A stretch of DNA of 64,000 bases from Benincasa hispida (Eukaryota > Streptophyta > Magnoliopsida > Cucurbitales > Cucurbitaceae): positions 91,196,184 to 91,260,183 of the forward strand of contig NC_052357.1 of NCBI RefSeq assembly GCF_009727055.1. Reading direction: 5' to 3'. Position 1 is the stretch's first letter; each line of letters begins with the position of its first letter. The translations under genes were made by a program, and so were the position numbers. The notes beneath the pieces were generated by a model. The model ran no database searches. It had not been told where the DNA came from and saw only the letters and a program-made list of their open reading frames with translations. Below are positions 34,511 to 46,317 of this stretch, piece by piece.

Positions 34511-36409
34511 GAGTTATTTATCCATATTCTGTACGGACTGTCAGCAGAAAATCAGTGGCAGTGAGTCATGGTAACTAATGATTGGGCTTTAGATTCATAT
34601 TCAGAAAATTTTCTCTCTGCACATCAAATGCCTTTCTATTCTATTATCAGCCACTGATTTCAATTCTCACACAACAACAACAGTCTTTCTTTTTCTCTCA
34701 CTTTTCCTAATGACGGTTAAAATTTTCTCTTTTTTTTACTCTCCATCCAAACAGGGCAAAAAGAAAGGAGAGGAGCTAAAATCAGTTGGCATCCTAATCA
34801 ATTAAAGAAAAGACGAGAGAGTGTTTAGATAAGGTGTTAAGAAATCGACAATCACAAATAAACAGAAAAAACATACATGATAGGAAATCAACACCAAGAT
34901 CTACGTGATTCATTAATAGTATGATAATTACGTCTACAGGCGAATAGAGTTAAAAAGTTTATATAGTGCACTCCTCTAAATCCTAGAGCCAAAATATAGT
35001 GAGCCCTTCGTACTTGGTCGTTCGGAGCGTCAAATAACAGATTCAAGATATTTCAATATAAAGAAAGACAGAGATTTGGGTTGAGTTTAGCAAGTCAAAT
35101 CCAAGATTAAGGAGCAAAAGTAAAGGCAATGATTGAGAAAGAAAGCTCCAAAGTAATGGAGTTTTACCAAATTGTCATTCAAGTTGGTTGGTCCTTTTTT
35201 CTTTTTCTTTACTGTCAAGTGGGGTATATGAAGAAAATGACCAGCAATTTGGGGAGAGGAGAAAGAAACTAAAAACTTGAGTTGTGAGTGGGGACATGAA
35301 TGGCTATGAAAGAAGAAAACATACCATCAAGCAAGTTGGCAAAAGATGGGTCCAAGCTTTGTGAAAAAATCAATCTCTTTCCAATCTCTTTCAAACTCCC
35401 AACAATCAAGAAAAAGATAGGGATAAGATGTTAAAGCTCAATATAGAGCTGTCAATATGCTATACCCATTTATTGAATGGTCCTTGTTTGTTTATCTGCA
35501 TATATGTTTAAGTCTAAATCTTCTTGTGGGTCCTATTTCATCATTCTATCCCCACCCATTCTCTCATTCTAGGTCACCCAACCCTGATACATGTACATAA
35601 CAGGAGAATAATTTCCTTTTTTTTACTTTCCTTTGCTTTTTACCTTTTCCTTTTTCTAGTTCTTAATGGAAGTAGATTAGCAAGAAAAACACAAATTCAA
35701 AAATTCAAGTCAGGAAGTAGACATTTAACAACAGCAGCATAATATCCAAATCAACTTATTTTGAATTCATAGACAGTGTAAGAGATAGTACATAAAAAGG
35801 AGCTTAAGCTGCTTCTCAACTCAACACTTTTGACAGAAACAAACTAGTTGATCTTATTTTCTAAACCATTCTTCGACAAAAAATTTTGTTAAATGCCTTG
35901 AATTGCAAGATCTTGAATCTTGAGTTTTTAGCTGTCTCAACAATATACAGATTAATGAAGCTTCTTCCATTACTACTTGAACAACAATAATGTAATATGG
36001 TGATGAGGTTGGAAGGCATATAAGCTGTGTACTTGGAGGGTAAGGAGGCAAGAATCTGTATCAGATATACACAAAGAACAACAATCATGGTTTCCACCAT
36101 ATCTAGGAATGATGCTCCGCAATAAACCGAGAAGGAACCTTAGCTAACTGATAAACTTGGATAATTTCACTTGTCAACCTGTTATCATCAGCAAAAGAAA
36201 AAGACTGTCAACGACAGCTACGTGACCGAGAGACACTTGCGGTATCAGATTCAAAAAGAGGGAATGCAGTTTTAATTCCATAGGGTATTTGTCTTTCAAT
36301 TTGGCCACCGTGCATTTACACTCGAGAATACGACTCGAAAAGAGGGCCACTAGCAGGGAAGGGGGCAAATTGGCCGACAACTACGTGAAGATTTTTGAAG
36401 GGTAAGGAT
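33469..36409. other. intergenic DNA downstream of the bHLH gene
   Basis: No gene recognised. (AT)n microsatellites lie at about 33892-33912 and 34475-34507. The last few hundred bases probably include the 3' UTR of the minus-strand gene, but no clear polyadenylation site could be chosen. Confidence 0.6.
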
Positions 36410-36564
36410 TTAGATGACTTGGTACCCTTTGGAGAGAGAAAAAGGTAAGTGCCTATTGAGAAGATAAGGCATCATATGAACTCAGTTATTTCTTGTAACC
36501 ACTCATTATGTCCAAGATTGGTAGAATCAGCAAAGTTCTCAAACTTTCAACATGGTTCATGCAC

Positions 36565-36600
<36 letters not shown>

Positions 36601-39270
36601 CCTCTGCCCCAAACAAGAGACAGACACTTTTGTCAAGATGTTAGAATTGGACAATAACTGAATTACTTTACGACCGACAAATATAAACACCGATCATGGG
36701 AAAAGAAGTCGTATCCAATTCAGATTAATATTAATCACTTGTTAATGATAAAAATAAGAATGTTTGGTAAGACTTACCCAAATTTCCATTTACAATATCA
36801 TTGGTTATAGATCCTCCAGCAGTAGGTCCACTAGCAGGGCCAGGTGCTGCTGCAGTTTGACTCTGCAAGACTGCTGAGGGACAAAATCTGAACACATTTA
36901 TGGGCTGAAAAACAAAACCAGATATGATTAGTCTGAATTGTTACAGTTTTTGAACAAAACATCCAAAGGACGAACTCTAAATGCAATCCGATCGCTAACC
37001 TGTGAGGTAGGTTGCATATGATGGAAACCCATTAGACGAGCATACTGCTCTTGCAAAGCGGGATTCTGCATTTGATTTTGATAATTCATGGGGTTGAAAA
37101 TTTGAGGTTGGCACATCATAGGTTGGTTTGGTGTTGGAGCCACTGAAACTGATTGATCGACAATCGGGACCCGAGGTAATTGCATCGAGTTGTGAATTGA
37201 AGGCATTGAAGGTTGGGCCATACCCATGCCCATAGCCATTCGAGACATGTAATGTTGAATGCCGGGAAACATCATGGGCGTCATCCCACTTCCCATCCAC
37301 ATTACCTATTGAACATTAAGCAATTACAAAAAGAAAAAAAAATTGTGGCTTGTATTGTATGTAGAAAAAGCAGTAGATTTTGAGGAATTCTTAGTTAAAC
37401 TCATACCTGTAGTTGTAATTGAAGTGACTTCAAATATTCAATGGCTTCATCTAGCATTGAAGCTTTGTCAGTCTGTGGCAGAAGGACTAATTACTAAAGA
37501 TTCAGGTAGACTGAAAATTTTGAAGTCGTCCAAGTTGAATTAATTTGTTTCAATCATTGTTAGTTCCAGCTTCAGTTGACATAAGTTTATGTCAAGTAAA
37601 AAGAAAAGGAAAAAACTCTTTACATGTTCTCTCTCGATTAGATCCGACGACAACTATTACAAAGGATAAACCAGAAAAAATCTAGTTGGACTTTTCCATT
37701 ATCACTAATAAAGTTGAAGGATGCATTCATTAAGATCACAAAAAAGATGCCTTGCAGCAAAATTTAACCATCAAACAAGAAGGAATAAAGAGAATTGGTA
37801 GACTAAATGTGGTATGCAAATACCTTATTACAGTGTGGTATGAGTTCTTGCAGTGCCTTCATCTTTTCATTTATCCTTTCTCTTCTCCTCTGCATTACAA
37901 GTAAGTTCTTAACATAAGATTCAAAATAGAAAAAAGATAGATAAATGGGGAATTTTTTATATCCTACCCTTTCTGAAAGGTTATGTACTTCAGCAGCACG
38001 GGTCCTGCGAGAAGATCCGGATCGTGGAGCTGCTTTGTTTCCCTCAGCAGATTCGAGTTCAGCAGTCTATAGAAAATTTCAAACCATTATGTTCATGTCT
38101 GTATAACTAATGGGCCTCACGATAGAAAAAATGCTTAATAGTTTTACCTCACTTTGGCATTCGGATTCTTCTCCATCTCGGCCTTTTCTTTTGTTGCTGT
38201 TACCTCCAGTAGATTGTCCAATTGTTCTACTTCTATCCATACTACTTCCCGAACCGCCTGAGGATGAAGTGGCAGTTGGATCCATAGTCTCAGTTTTGTC
38301 CCTCTCACCTTGTGCAACCATCTTTCTATTATCTTCCTTGGAGAGACCAGCAGATAAACCAGCATTTCCAAAACCACTGGTCGAAACTCGACTCAGATCA
38401 AGGTCATTTGGATTAGGAACTTGGTTGCTTCCACAGTGGCTCGAACCAACTGTCATTGCTGAACAATCTCTTCCCTCTCCTTGTATCAAGTTTCCAGACT
38501 CTCTCCCCCTGTTTGATGATCCCAAATCACCCTTCACGGGCACAGGAACTTGAGAAAAATTCACCAATTTTCCTAAATCTCCTAAATCCTTGGTCTGCCG
38601 CACCGAATCTGGAAACTGAAATCTCGGAGGAGGCATCGTGTTCATAGGAAACTCTGCAAGAGCTGCAGGCGTCGAGTTCTTCTTCACAGAATTCCCAAAA
38701 GTAACATGAGTAGCAGTATCAAAGGCACCAAATCTAGTTTGCTTGTCATCTTGGAAATGCTTGATAGGCTGCTTAACAATCTCAATAGTATCAGCAGGTG
38801 GCAATTCGGAGAAAAAATTGGAACAAAATTCCTTCTCAAACGAATCGTCAAGCGGATCTTGTATCCAAGAGACTGTCTCATCATCTTGGATCAAATTGCT
38901 TGAATTTCCACAAGACACATTACTCCTGTAAAGTGGTTGATTCTGTTTCTGAAATTGCCTTACTTCATTAGCAATTAGACTTGGTTTTCTAGCTTTTTGG
39001 CTTTGTAAGACCACTTGCCCATTTCTCCATAAAAGTTCCACAAGATCATCATGCTCAGGTCTGCAAAATTCCCATCCAATCTTAAACACAAATACACAAA
39101 ATACCAAGCTTGAGAGTGTACCAATATTTTCCCCCTCTCTTGAAATTTGAAACAACTAGACAGAGAAAGAGAATGAAAATAGAGAGAGAGAAAGCCAACC
39201 CCATTGATTTCTTATGGTTAGCTGGGGAAAGGTCACCCTCAAAATTCCAATCAGGAAAGCAATAATTCAT
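36410..39270 (-). CDS. PIF4: phytochrome-interacting bHLH transcription factor, PIF4/PIF5 type
   Basis: Coding exons, high to low: 39200-39270, 38148-39060, 37968-38066, 37824-37889, 37407-37472, 37000-37305, 36778-36904 and a tentative last exon 36410-36426. All introns are GT-AG and the phases join to about 554 residues. The ATG has an in-frame TAA three codons upstream. The APB motif that binds active phytochrome B is at 28-45 ([17 protein letters not shown]). ETVSWIQDP (about 90-100), MPPPRFQ and [10 protein letters not shown] are further PIF4/5 marks. The bHLH is at about 350-405 with His356, Glu360, Arg364 for G-box contact. Family role: nuclear activator of elongation genes in shade and warmth, degraded in light. 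The C-terminal end is uncertain: acceptors at 36426 or just before 36440, or read-through past 36778, give different tails. Confidence 0.93.
36567..36598. repeat. (CT)n microsatellite in the last intron
   Basis: A run of about 15 CT units (GA on the coding strand) between exon 7 and the possible exon 8 of the bHLH gene. It could vary in length and could bias acceptor choice. Confidence 0.9.
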
Positions 39271-39290
39271 GGCTGCTTAACACAGAATCT

Positions 39291-39998
39291 CTGTCAAAAT
39301 GAAACAATAAGATACAAAAAACCCCCCTTAAAATCTTAAATTAGGATAATATTCTTGTTACAACACCAAGCTTTAATCCATACTTTGAGGCTTCAAAAGT
39401 AGAAAACAAGAAACCCCCACAAATTATTCAGCAAAACCCACAAATTCTAGCTTAGCAATTGACCAAGAAAAGAAATAAAATAATTAATAAAGAGAGTTCC
39501 TGTCCCCATTTATTAATACCTCTCAGATTAAGCAAAAGAGTGAGAAGAAAGTCCAACTAAAAGCAGTATTTAATGACACTTTTAATTAAATAATGTACAT
39601 AATTGACTCTTTAAACAAACAAATCATTAGAAAACACCATAATCAAAACCTTTCAAACAGAGAAGAGGAAAGAGAATCTTCAAGAATTCAGGAGAAGAAA
39701 CAGAGGATTCAGAGAAGTTGGAAAAAAAATTTAAAAAGGGAAAGGCTGTCTGTCTAAATTGGGTAAAAACACATACAGAAAATCTCTTCCCCAAGAACCC
39801 AAATCCATTATTTTATATTATCACAACAACTTTAAAATAGATAAAAGACACAAAAGAGGTTTAAAAAACTCAACTACCCCAATGGAAAAACCAAGCAAAA
39901 TTCAAGTAAAAAAGAACCCCAAAAGGGGAAAAAAAAAAGGCGAAATGGAGAAATACCCAAAACTCATAAGCAAAAACATGAAGAAAAGAAACAAAAAC
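39291..39998 (-). other. candidate 5' UTR intron of the PIF4-type gene
   Basis: On the minus strand a donor-like CTTCAG|GTTTTTG at 39998 and a good acceptor TTTCATTTTGACAG|AGATTC ending at 39291, 20 nt upstream of the start codon. It is inferred from splice signals only. Open frames on the plus strand here (39759-40133) are lysine-rich chance frames. Confidence 0.5.
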
Positions 39999-40139
39999 CT
40001 GAAGAAATCTCCAAAATCAGCTGAAAATGGAAGTAACCCTTTTCTTAATTTCTGTTTGTTTCTCTCTGTAAATGAACAAACTCCACGGCAAAATGCAATG
40101 GAGCAAATAAGCAATGAACCAAAAAGCATTTAAAACCAG

Positions 40140-40260
40140 TGGTGAGGGAAAAGGACGTCACAGGCAGAGGTCAGAGCAAAAGATTCGGTACTATAAGCAA
40201 TACCAAGTGAGACTACAAGGGAGGACACGTGGCGAATTGTGAATGCGTCTGTGATTTTCT
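40140..40260 (-). promoter_or_regulatory. probable promoter region with G-box and GACGTC element
   Basis: Just upstream of the presumed transcript start are a palindromic G-box CACGTG at 40226-40231 and GACGTC at 40154-40159. G-boxes bind PIF and bZIP factors such as HY5, so light-linked or self-feedback control is plausible. The transcription start is not determined; a TATAGTA-like word near 40190 on the minus strand is a weak TATA candidate. Confidence 0.45.
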
Positions 40261-42619
40261 TGTAGGACCAACAGGGGTGCTTCAAGATCAATTTCCATGG
40301 TGGAAAAAAGCTAGTGGGTTTTTTTTTTTTTTTTTTTGGATTTATAAATTATATAATAAAAAAAGAAAAAAAATATTTGAAGAGGAAAATCTACATCTTC
40401 AACCTTATGAAGGATGCAATCTGAAATTAGACAAAGGGATTTGCCATGTGTGCAAAGAGAAAAAAGGATAGTGTTTTTGTGTTATTTTTCATTTATATTT
40501 TTCAATGATGAGAAAGAGAGAGGAGACAAATGTGGTCAGAAGAACAGCAATGACAACTCACCTGCTGATTTTGCCTATTGGGAAAGTTATGTTATCTTTT
40601 ATCCTAAAGTTCAAATTCAATTTATGGATTTTTAATTTTTATCTCCAATCATTCATAAAAATTCTCAATTTCATAAGTCTATTAATTTATACTATTCAAT
40701 CATATTGTTAAATTTATAATTGTATCGATTAAATCTTTAAATCTTTATAAATGAATCAATTTAGATTTTTGGATAAAATTTTCTTTCAAAATTGTTCATG
40801 TAATTACTCTAGTTATCCATTTTATGAAACTGACGTTTGAAAAAGTCTCACACGTTTGAGAATCAATACATGGATGATTTTCAACGGTAATTATAATGAT
40901 TGGTTCAAATTGATTGGTTTATGAAAATCTAGAAGTTTAATTTACTAAAATAATAGATTTTACATGATATTGGTCGAATGAAATTTAAAAAATGGCATAA
41001 ATTGATATATTTATGAAAGTTTAGGATTAAATTCATACAATTATAAATTTAGAATTGTAATTGATACAACCCAAGAGTTTAGGAATATAAATTGAATTTT
41101 AAAAACAGTAAAAATAGTTTCTAAATGTTTAATTTTATGTTTACTAGAACCCAAGCATATCCAAACACTTTTTAAAAGTAGTAAATGTAATTGACATAAA
41201 TTTAAATTTTGTATCTTATAAACATTAAACATTCAAATTTGTTGCGAATAAGAACTTAGTTCAACTAGCATCTGTATGTGATAAGAATTAAGAGGTTCGT
41301 GGTTCGTAGTTCGAATTCCTCCATCCATTTATACCAAATTGTATTTTATTTTTAAATATAGGAAAATGTACTAAAATATTTATAAATAAAGAAAAATTCA
41401 CTGTCTAGATATATTATGATATTTTGTTATTATTTTGTTATTTAACAAAAAAATTAAAACTACAAAGCTTATTAATATAAAATCTTAAGTTTAAGAATTT
41501 ATTAGACAATTTTAGAAGTGTTGTTTTTAAATATAGGAAAATGAACTAAAGTATTTATAAATAAAGGAAAAATTCATTATCAATTGTAGATAGACTATAA
41601 TATTTTGTTATTATTTATAAATATTTTAAATAATTTTTCATCCTAAAAGTTGAATTACTATTAGACATAAAATTAACCGTTAAAGACCAGTTAATCTTTT
41701 AAGGTGTAAATTTGTAATTTGGAATTTAAACTATGTTTTATGGACTGATGATTCTTTTTGATGGGCTCATTTTGTATTCATCTTTCTCAATTCTCTATGT
41801 TTTCCTAATAAATCCCCATATTAGAATTGGATTTAATGATATTTCCCCCCCTACTTTAATATTAAATAACTCATGTGGGAAGTTTTAATCCATGACAATG
41901 ATGTTAGTGCTAAGAAAAAAAAAAGTTGATTTAACCTATATATACACATATATTAAATTAGCCTTTGTAGATATTAAATAAATATGAGAGAGAAGACATG
42001 TGATAATGTAACTTTTGAAAATTCTGATGTGGTGATAGGTGTAAAATTATTTGTCAAATTTGATTTGACTAGAAGATTTGTGTTGGGAATTTCTTCCCAT
42101 TGTTACAATTATCAGTGTCATAAGAAAAAGGTCTAGTGAGGGAACACCTTTTTTTTTTCTCTTTTTCTCTGCCACTTTTTAATATTATAATGGGATAAAA
42201 AAGTGAAATTGTGTCATTTGAAGGCTTGTGAAGTCGTGAAGCCCACAATTTATGAAGTTAATAAAGCATGTAAAGTCATGTTTATCAAAATTATAAAGAA
42301 AATTGGTATAATCGTAATGGTATTTTATTGATAAATCAATTGTAATGAGTCTAAATCACAAATGACATTATATTACTTTTGATCGCGTTTACTTAGAAAT
42401 ATAAATTTTTTTCACATTTACTGTTACCGTTATCTCCGATGGTCAAACAGTAACGATAACAGTAAATGTGTCAAAATCCATAATTTTTTTCTGGAACAAT
42501 AACAATAATGGTAACCGTAATAGTAATCATAACGATATGACGTAATATTCATACACAATTGGATTGAGCACGCTCTGCTTGTGAAATCAGTTTGCATTTT
42601 TTTATTATCGATTTGGAAG
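40261..42619. other. AT-rich upstream intergenic DNA
   Basis: No gene. A repeated phrase (GAAAATG, ACTAAA, TATTTATAAATAAAG) at about 41365-41400 and 41530-41570 suggests a small duplicated or MITE-like unit. A SINE-like stretch near 41250 is listed separately. An inverted repeat (CACATTTACTGTTA and its complement) lies at about 42413-42470. Confidence 0.55.
41250..41345 (+). repeat. possible tRNA-derived SINE fragment
   Basis: TTAGTTCAACTAGC resembles a pol III box A. About 45 nt later GTAGTTCGAATTCC resembles box B (GGTTCGANTCC). Spacing and order fit a tRNA-derived SINE head. No poly(A) tail or target duplication was fixed. Confidence 0.35.
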
Positions 42620-42624
42620 TGGAC
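42620..42624. other. target-site duplication (TGGAC)
   Basis: TGGAC here and at 44189-44193 flank the solo LTR exactly. Confidence 0.85.
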
Positions 42625-44188
42625 TGATAGCTTGTAGAAATACAAGCTATTGTAAGCCTTTTACTTAGAATTATGAGGGCTAATAAGCCGAATATGCGTC
42701 AATAATACCAAGAATTTATGTGAAAAAATGAGCTTGCGTCGACCAATATCAAAAATCCCCACTAACCCTATATCATGTGTTATTTCACATCAAAGTGTCT
42801 ATTTTTGCAGATATTGTAGGAATTGATCGCATGCGTTGATCGTCATAAAGACTAGTTCGTCGCATGGAATGATGCGTCCACAAAGTGATAATCGTGATAG
42901 AAGACTGAACACGAGATGGGTTGAACGCGTTGACACTTCAGGAGAAATAAACATGAATACATACCTTGGGAGTATCAACAAGATAAGGTGATGCTGACAT
43001 TTCTCATACAGCGACAGAAGAAGCAATGAGTCAGAATGGGGTATCAGAGTTATCGGCGTTTGAGTTCTATAAATAGAGTCTTGGATCTTCACTTCAAACC
43101 ATCCGAGTTTCTACCTTAGGCAAATCCTTGTGATCACATATGAGAGCATGAGCAAGACACTCTTTGAGGATTCTTCACCTCCATAGCCCCCTTCCAAGTG
43201 ACGATCGGAGTTTTATTGGAGATAGAGCTCGAGAGAGACTTCTCCACCATCCATCCATGACACCACCAGTAGCCTTGATGCATTTCGGATGAAAAGCAAG
43301 AGATTGCTTACATGTAGCCCTCCATATCTCCTCTTATCTCTGTATTGTATTACATTTTGGCTTAAGACATTAATACATTTTGTAATCAATGCATCTTTTA
43401 GTTCCTTCAGCACCATCTTCATCATCTTCTTCTTCTCTTTCATCGTTTAGTCAAATACCAAAGACAAGTTGCATACTCAGTCATGCGGCCTAGAGATATG
43501 ACGCATGTAGCAAACCACTGAGAGGTGTGCGTTGCATGAATATAGTGAATTAATCCTCTTCGCTTAGTGTGAGGCTATCGCAATGCTTGTCTATGAACTG
43601 ATTAGCTATAACTAACTACCCGGGAGGGTAAGTAGTGGAACACACTAAAGCAAAGTAAGCTTTGTTCCTAGAGATATGAACGATCTTAAGCTTGACGCAA
43701 CCATGCATTACAGAGATATAAGCATGCGGCTGGCCACTGAGATGTGTGCGATGCATTAGTGTGGCAAGCTAGGATTACTCAAGTGACCAAACATAATGAA
43801 GTCAACTTATTATGCATTTACCAATTGCTGCATCTCTATCAATTCTCTTAGTTAAACCCATTGCTCTATCTGTTTAGTTAGGAGTAGAAGTAGCGCATAA
43901 TCCTTTAACTTCTAGCTTTTTACTTTTATTCATTGCCTCAAACGCATTACCTCACAAACATTATTTAGTTACAAATCTTTGTGTTCGACCTTGGATCATC
44001 CCGAGAAACTTGCATTCTTGTTATACTTGGCGAGAAAGCAAGAAAACTTGTGATAGGAACGCATGGTCATTGCATACGAGCTTAACGCATATTGCATATT
44101 TTCTAGTCCAATGCATGATTGTCGACACATGGAGATTAACGCATAGCATAAGACAAGTGCATTTTTCCTCTCCTCTTTTCCTACGAAC
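42625..44188 (+). repeat. solo LTR related to element W
   Basis: 1564 bp, starts TGATAG and ends CGAACA, with an exact TGGAC duplication. After the terminal hairpin it shares TTTTACTTAGAATTATGA with the W LTR (minus orientation), and near the other end TGTTATACTTGGCG and GCAAGAAAACTTGTG. It has the same GCG-rich composition, but is shorter and much diverged, so it is another subfamily. No gene. Confidence 0.85.
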
Positions 44189-44193
44189 ATGGA

Positions 44194-44738
44194 CCCATGT
44201 ATCAGATGGATATAGAACACAAGTAAACAACACCTAAGATAATCAAATTGGGCTCACTTTTCATATTACCATTGATTTATTACTTTTTCATAATGTTCAA
44301 TTTTTATGGATCTCAATTGATTTCTCGTTGCAGTAAACGTGGTTTAAATGATGTCATTTAAGGAAAACTTCTAGTACTATAATAATATAAAAAAATTTCA
44401 TACTACCTCCATTTATTGTTTGCCACAAAAGTAGCATTTAAGAATTATGTGAAGTCTACAAAATTAATCAATGATAAATTAACAAATCATTTAATGACGT
44501 GTTAAATAAAGAATAGATGTAGTAGTTCACAAACCCTTTAAGCCAGATAAGAAGTGGAAATCTCAACCACACAAATTTTGCGACCTCCTTTTAATATAAA
44601 CCCCATGTTTACTAATCAATGTAATCATTTGCAAAAGCTATAAGAATAGAGAAATGAGGACTTTCACACTTGACCTTATTAGTTATGAACATGATAACTA
44701 TTTTGAGTTCTGTCTTTTAAAATTAAGGTTATAAACAT
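44194..44738. other. AT-rich spacer
   Basis: No feature recognised between the solo LTR and element B. Confidence 0.6.
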
Positions 44739-44743
44739 TATTT
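44739..44743. other. target-site duplication of element B (TATTT)
   Basis: TATTT here and at 52271-52275 directly outside both LTRs. Confidence 0.88.
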
Positions 44744-45072
44744 TATTATAAATATGTTACATTGGAGTGTAATTAATAGATGTCTAAGCCATTTGTCACT
44801 CTATCTATATGTCTCATACCTACACATTATTAGTGTCCATAATAAGCCACCTCTTACTTGCCATTTTACCTATAAATAGATGCGTTTGGTAAAACTTGAG
44901 AGAACATACATACATTAGTGATCAATCCAAAAAGATTGGAGAAAGTGGAGAAATTCATCTTTTTGTTATTTATTTATTTTATATATTATCCTTATATTTA
45001 TTTATTAGTATATTATATTTCTCCGTATCCGTGTTCTTGTTGTGCGTTGTTGTGCTTCTCAATTTTACAACA
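44744..45072 (+). repeat. 5' LTR of element B
   Basis: 329 bp, TATTATAAATATG to ACAACA. The 3' partner is 51946-52270. Confidence 0.9.
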
Positions 45073-45090
45073 CGTTATGAGCACGACGCT
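45073..45090 (+). other. primer-binding site of element B, tRNA-Ile anticodon-arm type
   Basis: CGTTATGAGCACGACGCT directly after the LTR. It lacks the TGG needed to pair with a tRNA 3' CCA end. Its complement AGCGTCGTGCTCATAACG closely resembles, from memory of plant tRNA-Ile(AAU), the anticodon arm AGCGTCGTGCTAATAACG. Priming by an internal tRNA fragment is known for Drosophila copia (half initiator tRNA-Met). The match is an inference. Confidence 0.55.
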
Positions 45091-45237
45091 TTAACAGGTT
45101 TCCTACTGAAGGTGGGTCTTAAACTTACGTCGTTTTTCTCTTCTTTATTATTATACTTAATAAATTAAATATTATTTTGCATATTTAGTACATATTAAAT
45201 TTCTAATATAAATACAATGTTTTGTGATAGTGTTGCC

Positions 45238-46149
45238 ATGACAAATCTTACGAAATTAGAATTTGCAGTCTTTAACATTAATGGTAATAATTGTTTGTCA
45301 TAGGTGCTCAATGTCGAAATTCACCTAGATGTTATGAACCTTGGGGAAACAATTAAAGAAGGAAATGCGACATTCAATTAGGACAAAACAAAAGCTATGA
45401 TTCATCTTCGTCATCATCTCCACGAGGGATTGAAAATGAAGTATCTTATAATAAAAGATTCCTGTATCTATTGAAATTTTTTAAAAAAGAGGTATGATCA
45501 TAAAAAAACCAGTTATTCTTCCTAAAGTTCGTTATGACTAGATACATTTGAGGCTACAAGATTTTAAATTAGTAAGTGATTATAATTCTGCATTATTTAA
45601 AATTAGTTTGAAATTGTTGTTATGTGGAGAGAAAATTACTAATGCTGATATTTAGAGAAGATATTTTTTACATTTCATGTCTCGAATATGCTATTGCAGC
45701 AGCAATATTGAGAGAAGGGTTTTAAACAGTATTATGAACTAATTTCATGTCTTCTTGTGGTCGAACAAGATAATGAGTTATTGATGAAAAATCATGAATC
45801 TCGACCAACTGGAACAACACCATTCCCTGAAGTGAATGTTGTAAATCTTAATAGTAATTGTGGTAGAGGACGTGGTTGTGATCGCGGTAGAAGAAGAGAT
45901 CATTTTTCTTTTCGTGGTGGACGTTATAATCATCCAAATTTCATGAGAACCACACAAAATGATGATCATAAAGGAAAAGCTCCACAAGATAAAAATTCAA
46001 AAGGTGATGAACAAAAATGCTTCCGATGTGGTATGACTGGACATTTGTCACGTATTTTTCGTATATCAAAACACTTAGTTGATCCGTATCAAGCTTTCTT
46101 GAAGAAAAAAGGAAAAAGTTGTGGAAACAAATTTTGCATACCAAAATAA
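45238..46149 (+). pseudogene. gag remnant of element B
   Basis: Starts at ATG 45238 with MTNLTKLEFAVFNINGNN, then a TAG after CLS at 45302-45304. Later parts read IHLDVMNLGETIKEGN, and from 45757 VEQDNELLMKNHESRPTGTT, a GRGRGCDRGRRR basic stretch, and a zinc knuckle near 46018 (CFRCGMTGHLSRIF) whose last Cys is replaced. It ends TAA at 46147-46149. Capsid/nucleocapsid origin is clear, but it is not functional. Confidence 0.85.
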
Positions 46150-46317
46150 TGACATATTTGACCCATTCTATATGACAAATTTGGATGTGGTGAACTTCTT
46201 TGAATCTCCAAAAGAGAAGATTGACACAGTTGATAGAACATCAAGTATTTCTTTTGACTTTGAAAATATCTAGACTTAATGTTTTTTTTTTTTTTATATC
46301 CATCTTCATGTTTTTTT

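Noticed and set aside
38110..38553. 147-codon plus-strand frame
   Set aside because: It is the antisense of exon 2 of the bHLH gene, with no domain of its own.
39759..40133. 124-codon plus-strand lysine-rich frame
   Set aside because: It lies antisense to the 5' UTR and intron of the bHLH gene; composition-driven, no known domain.
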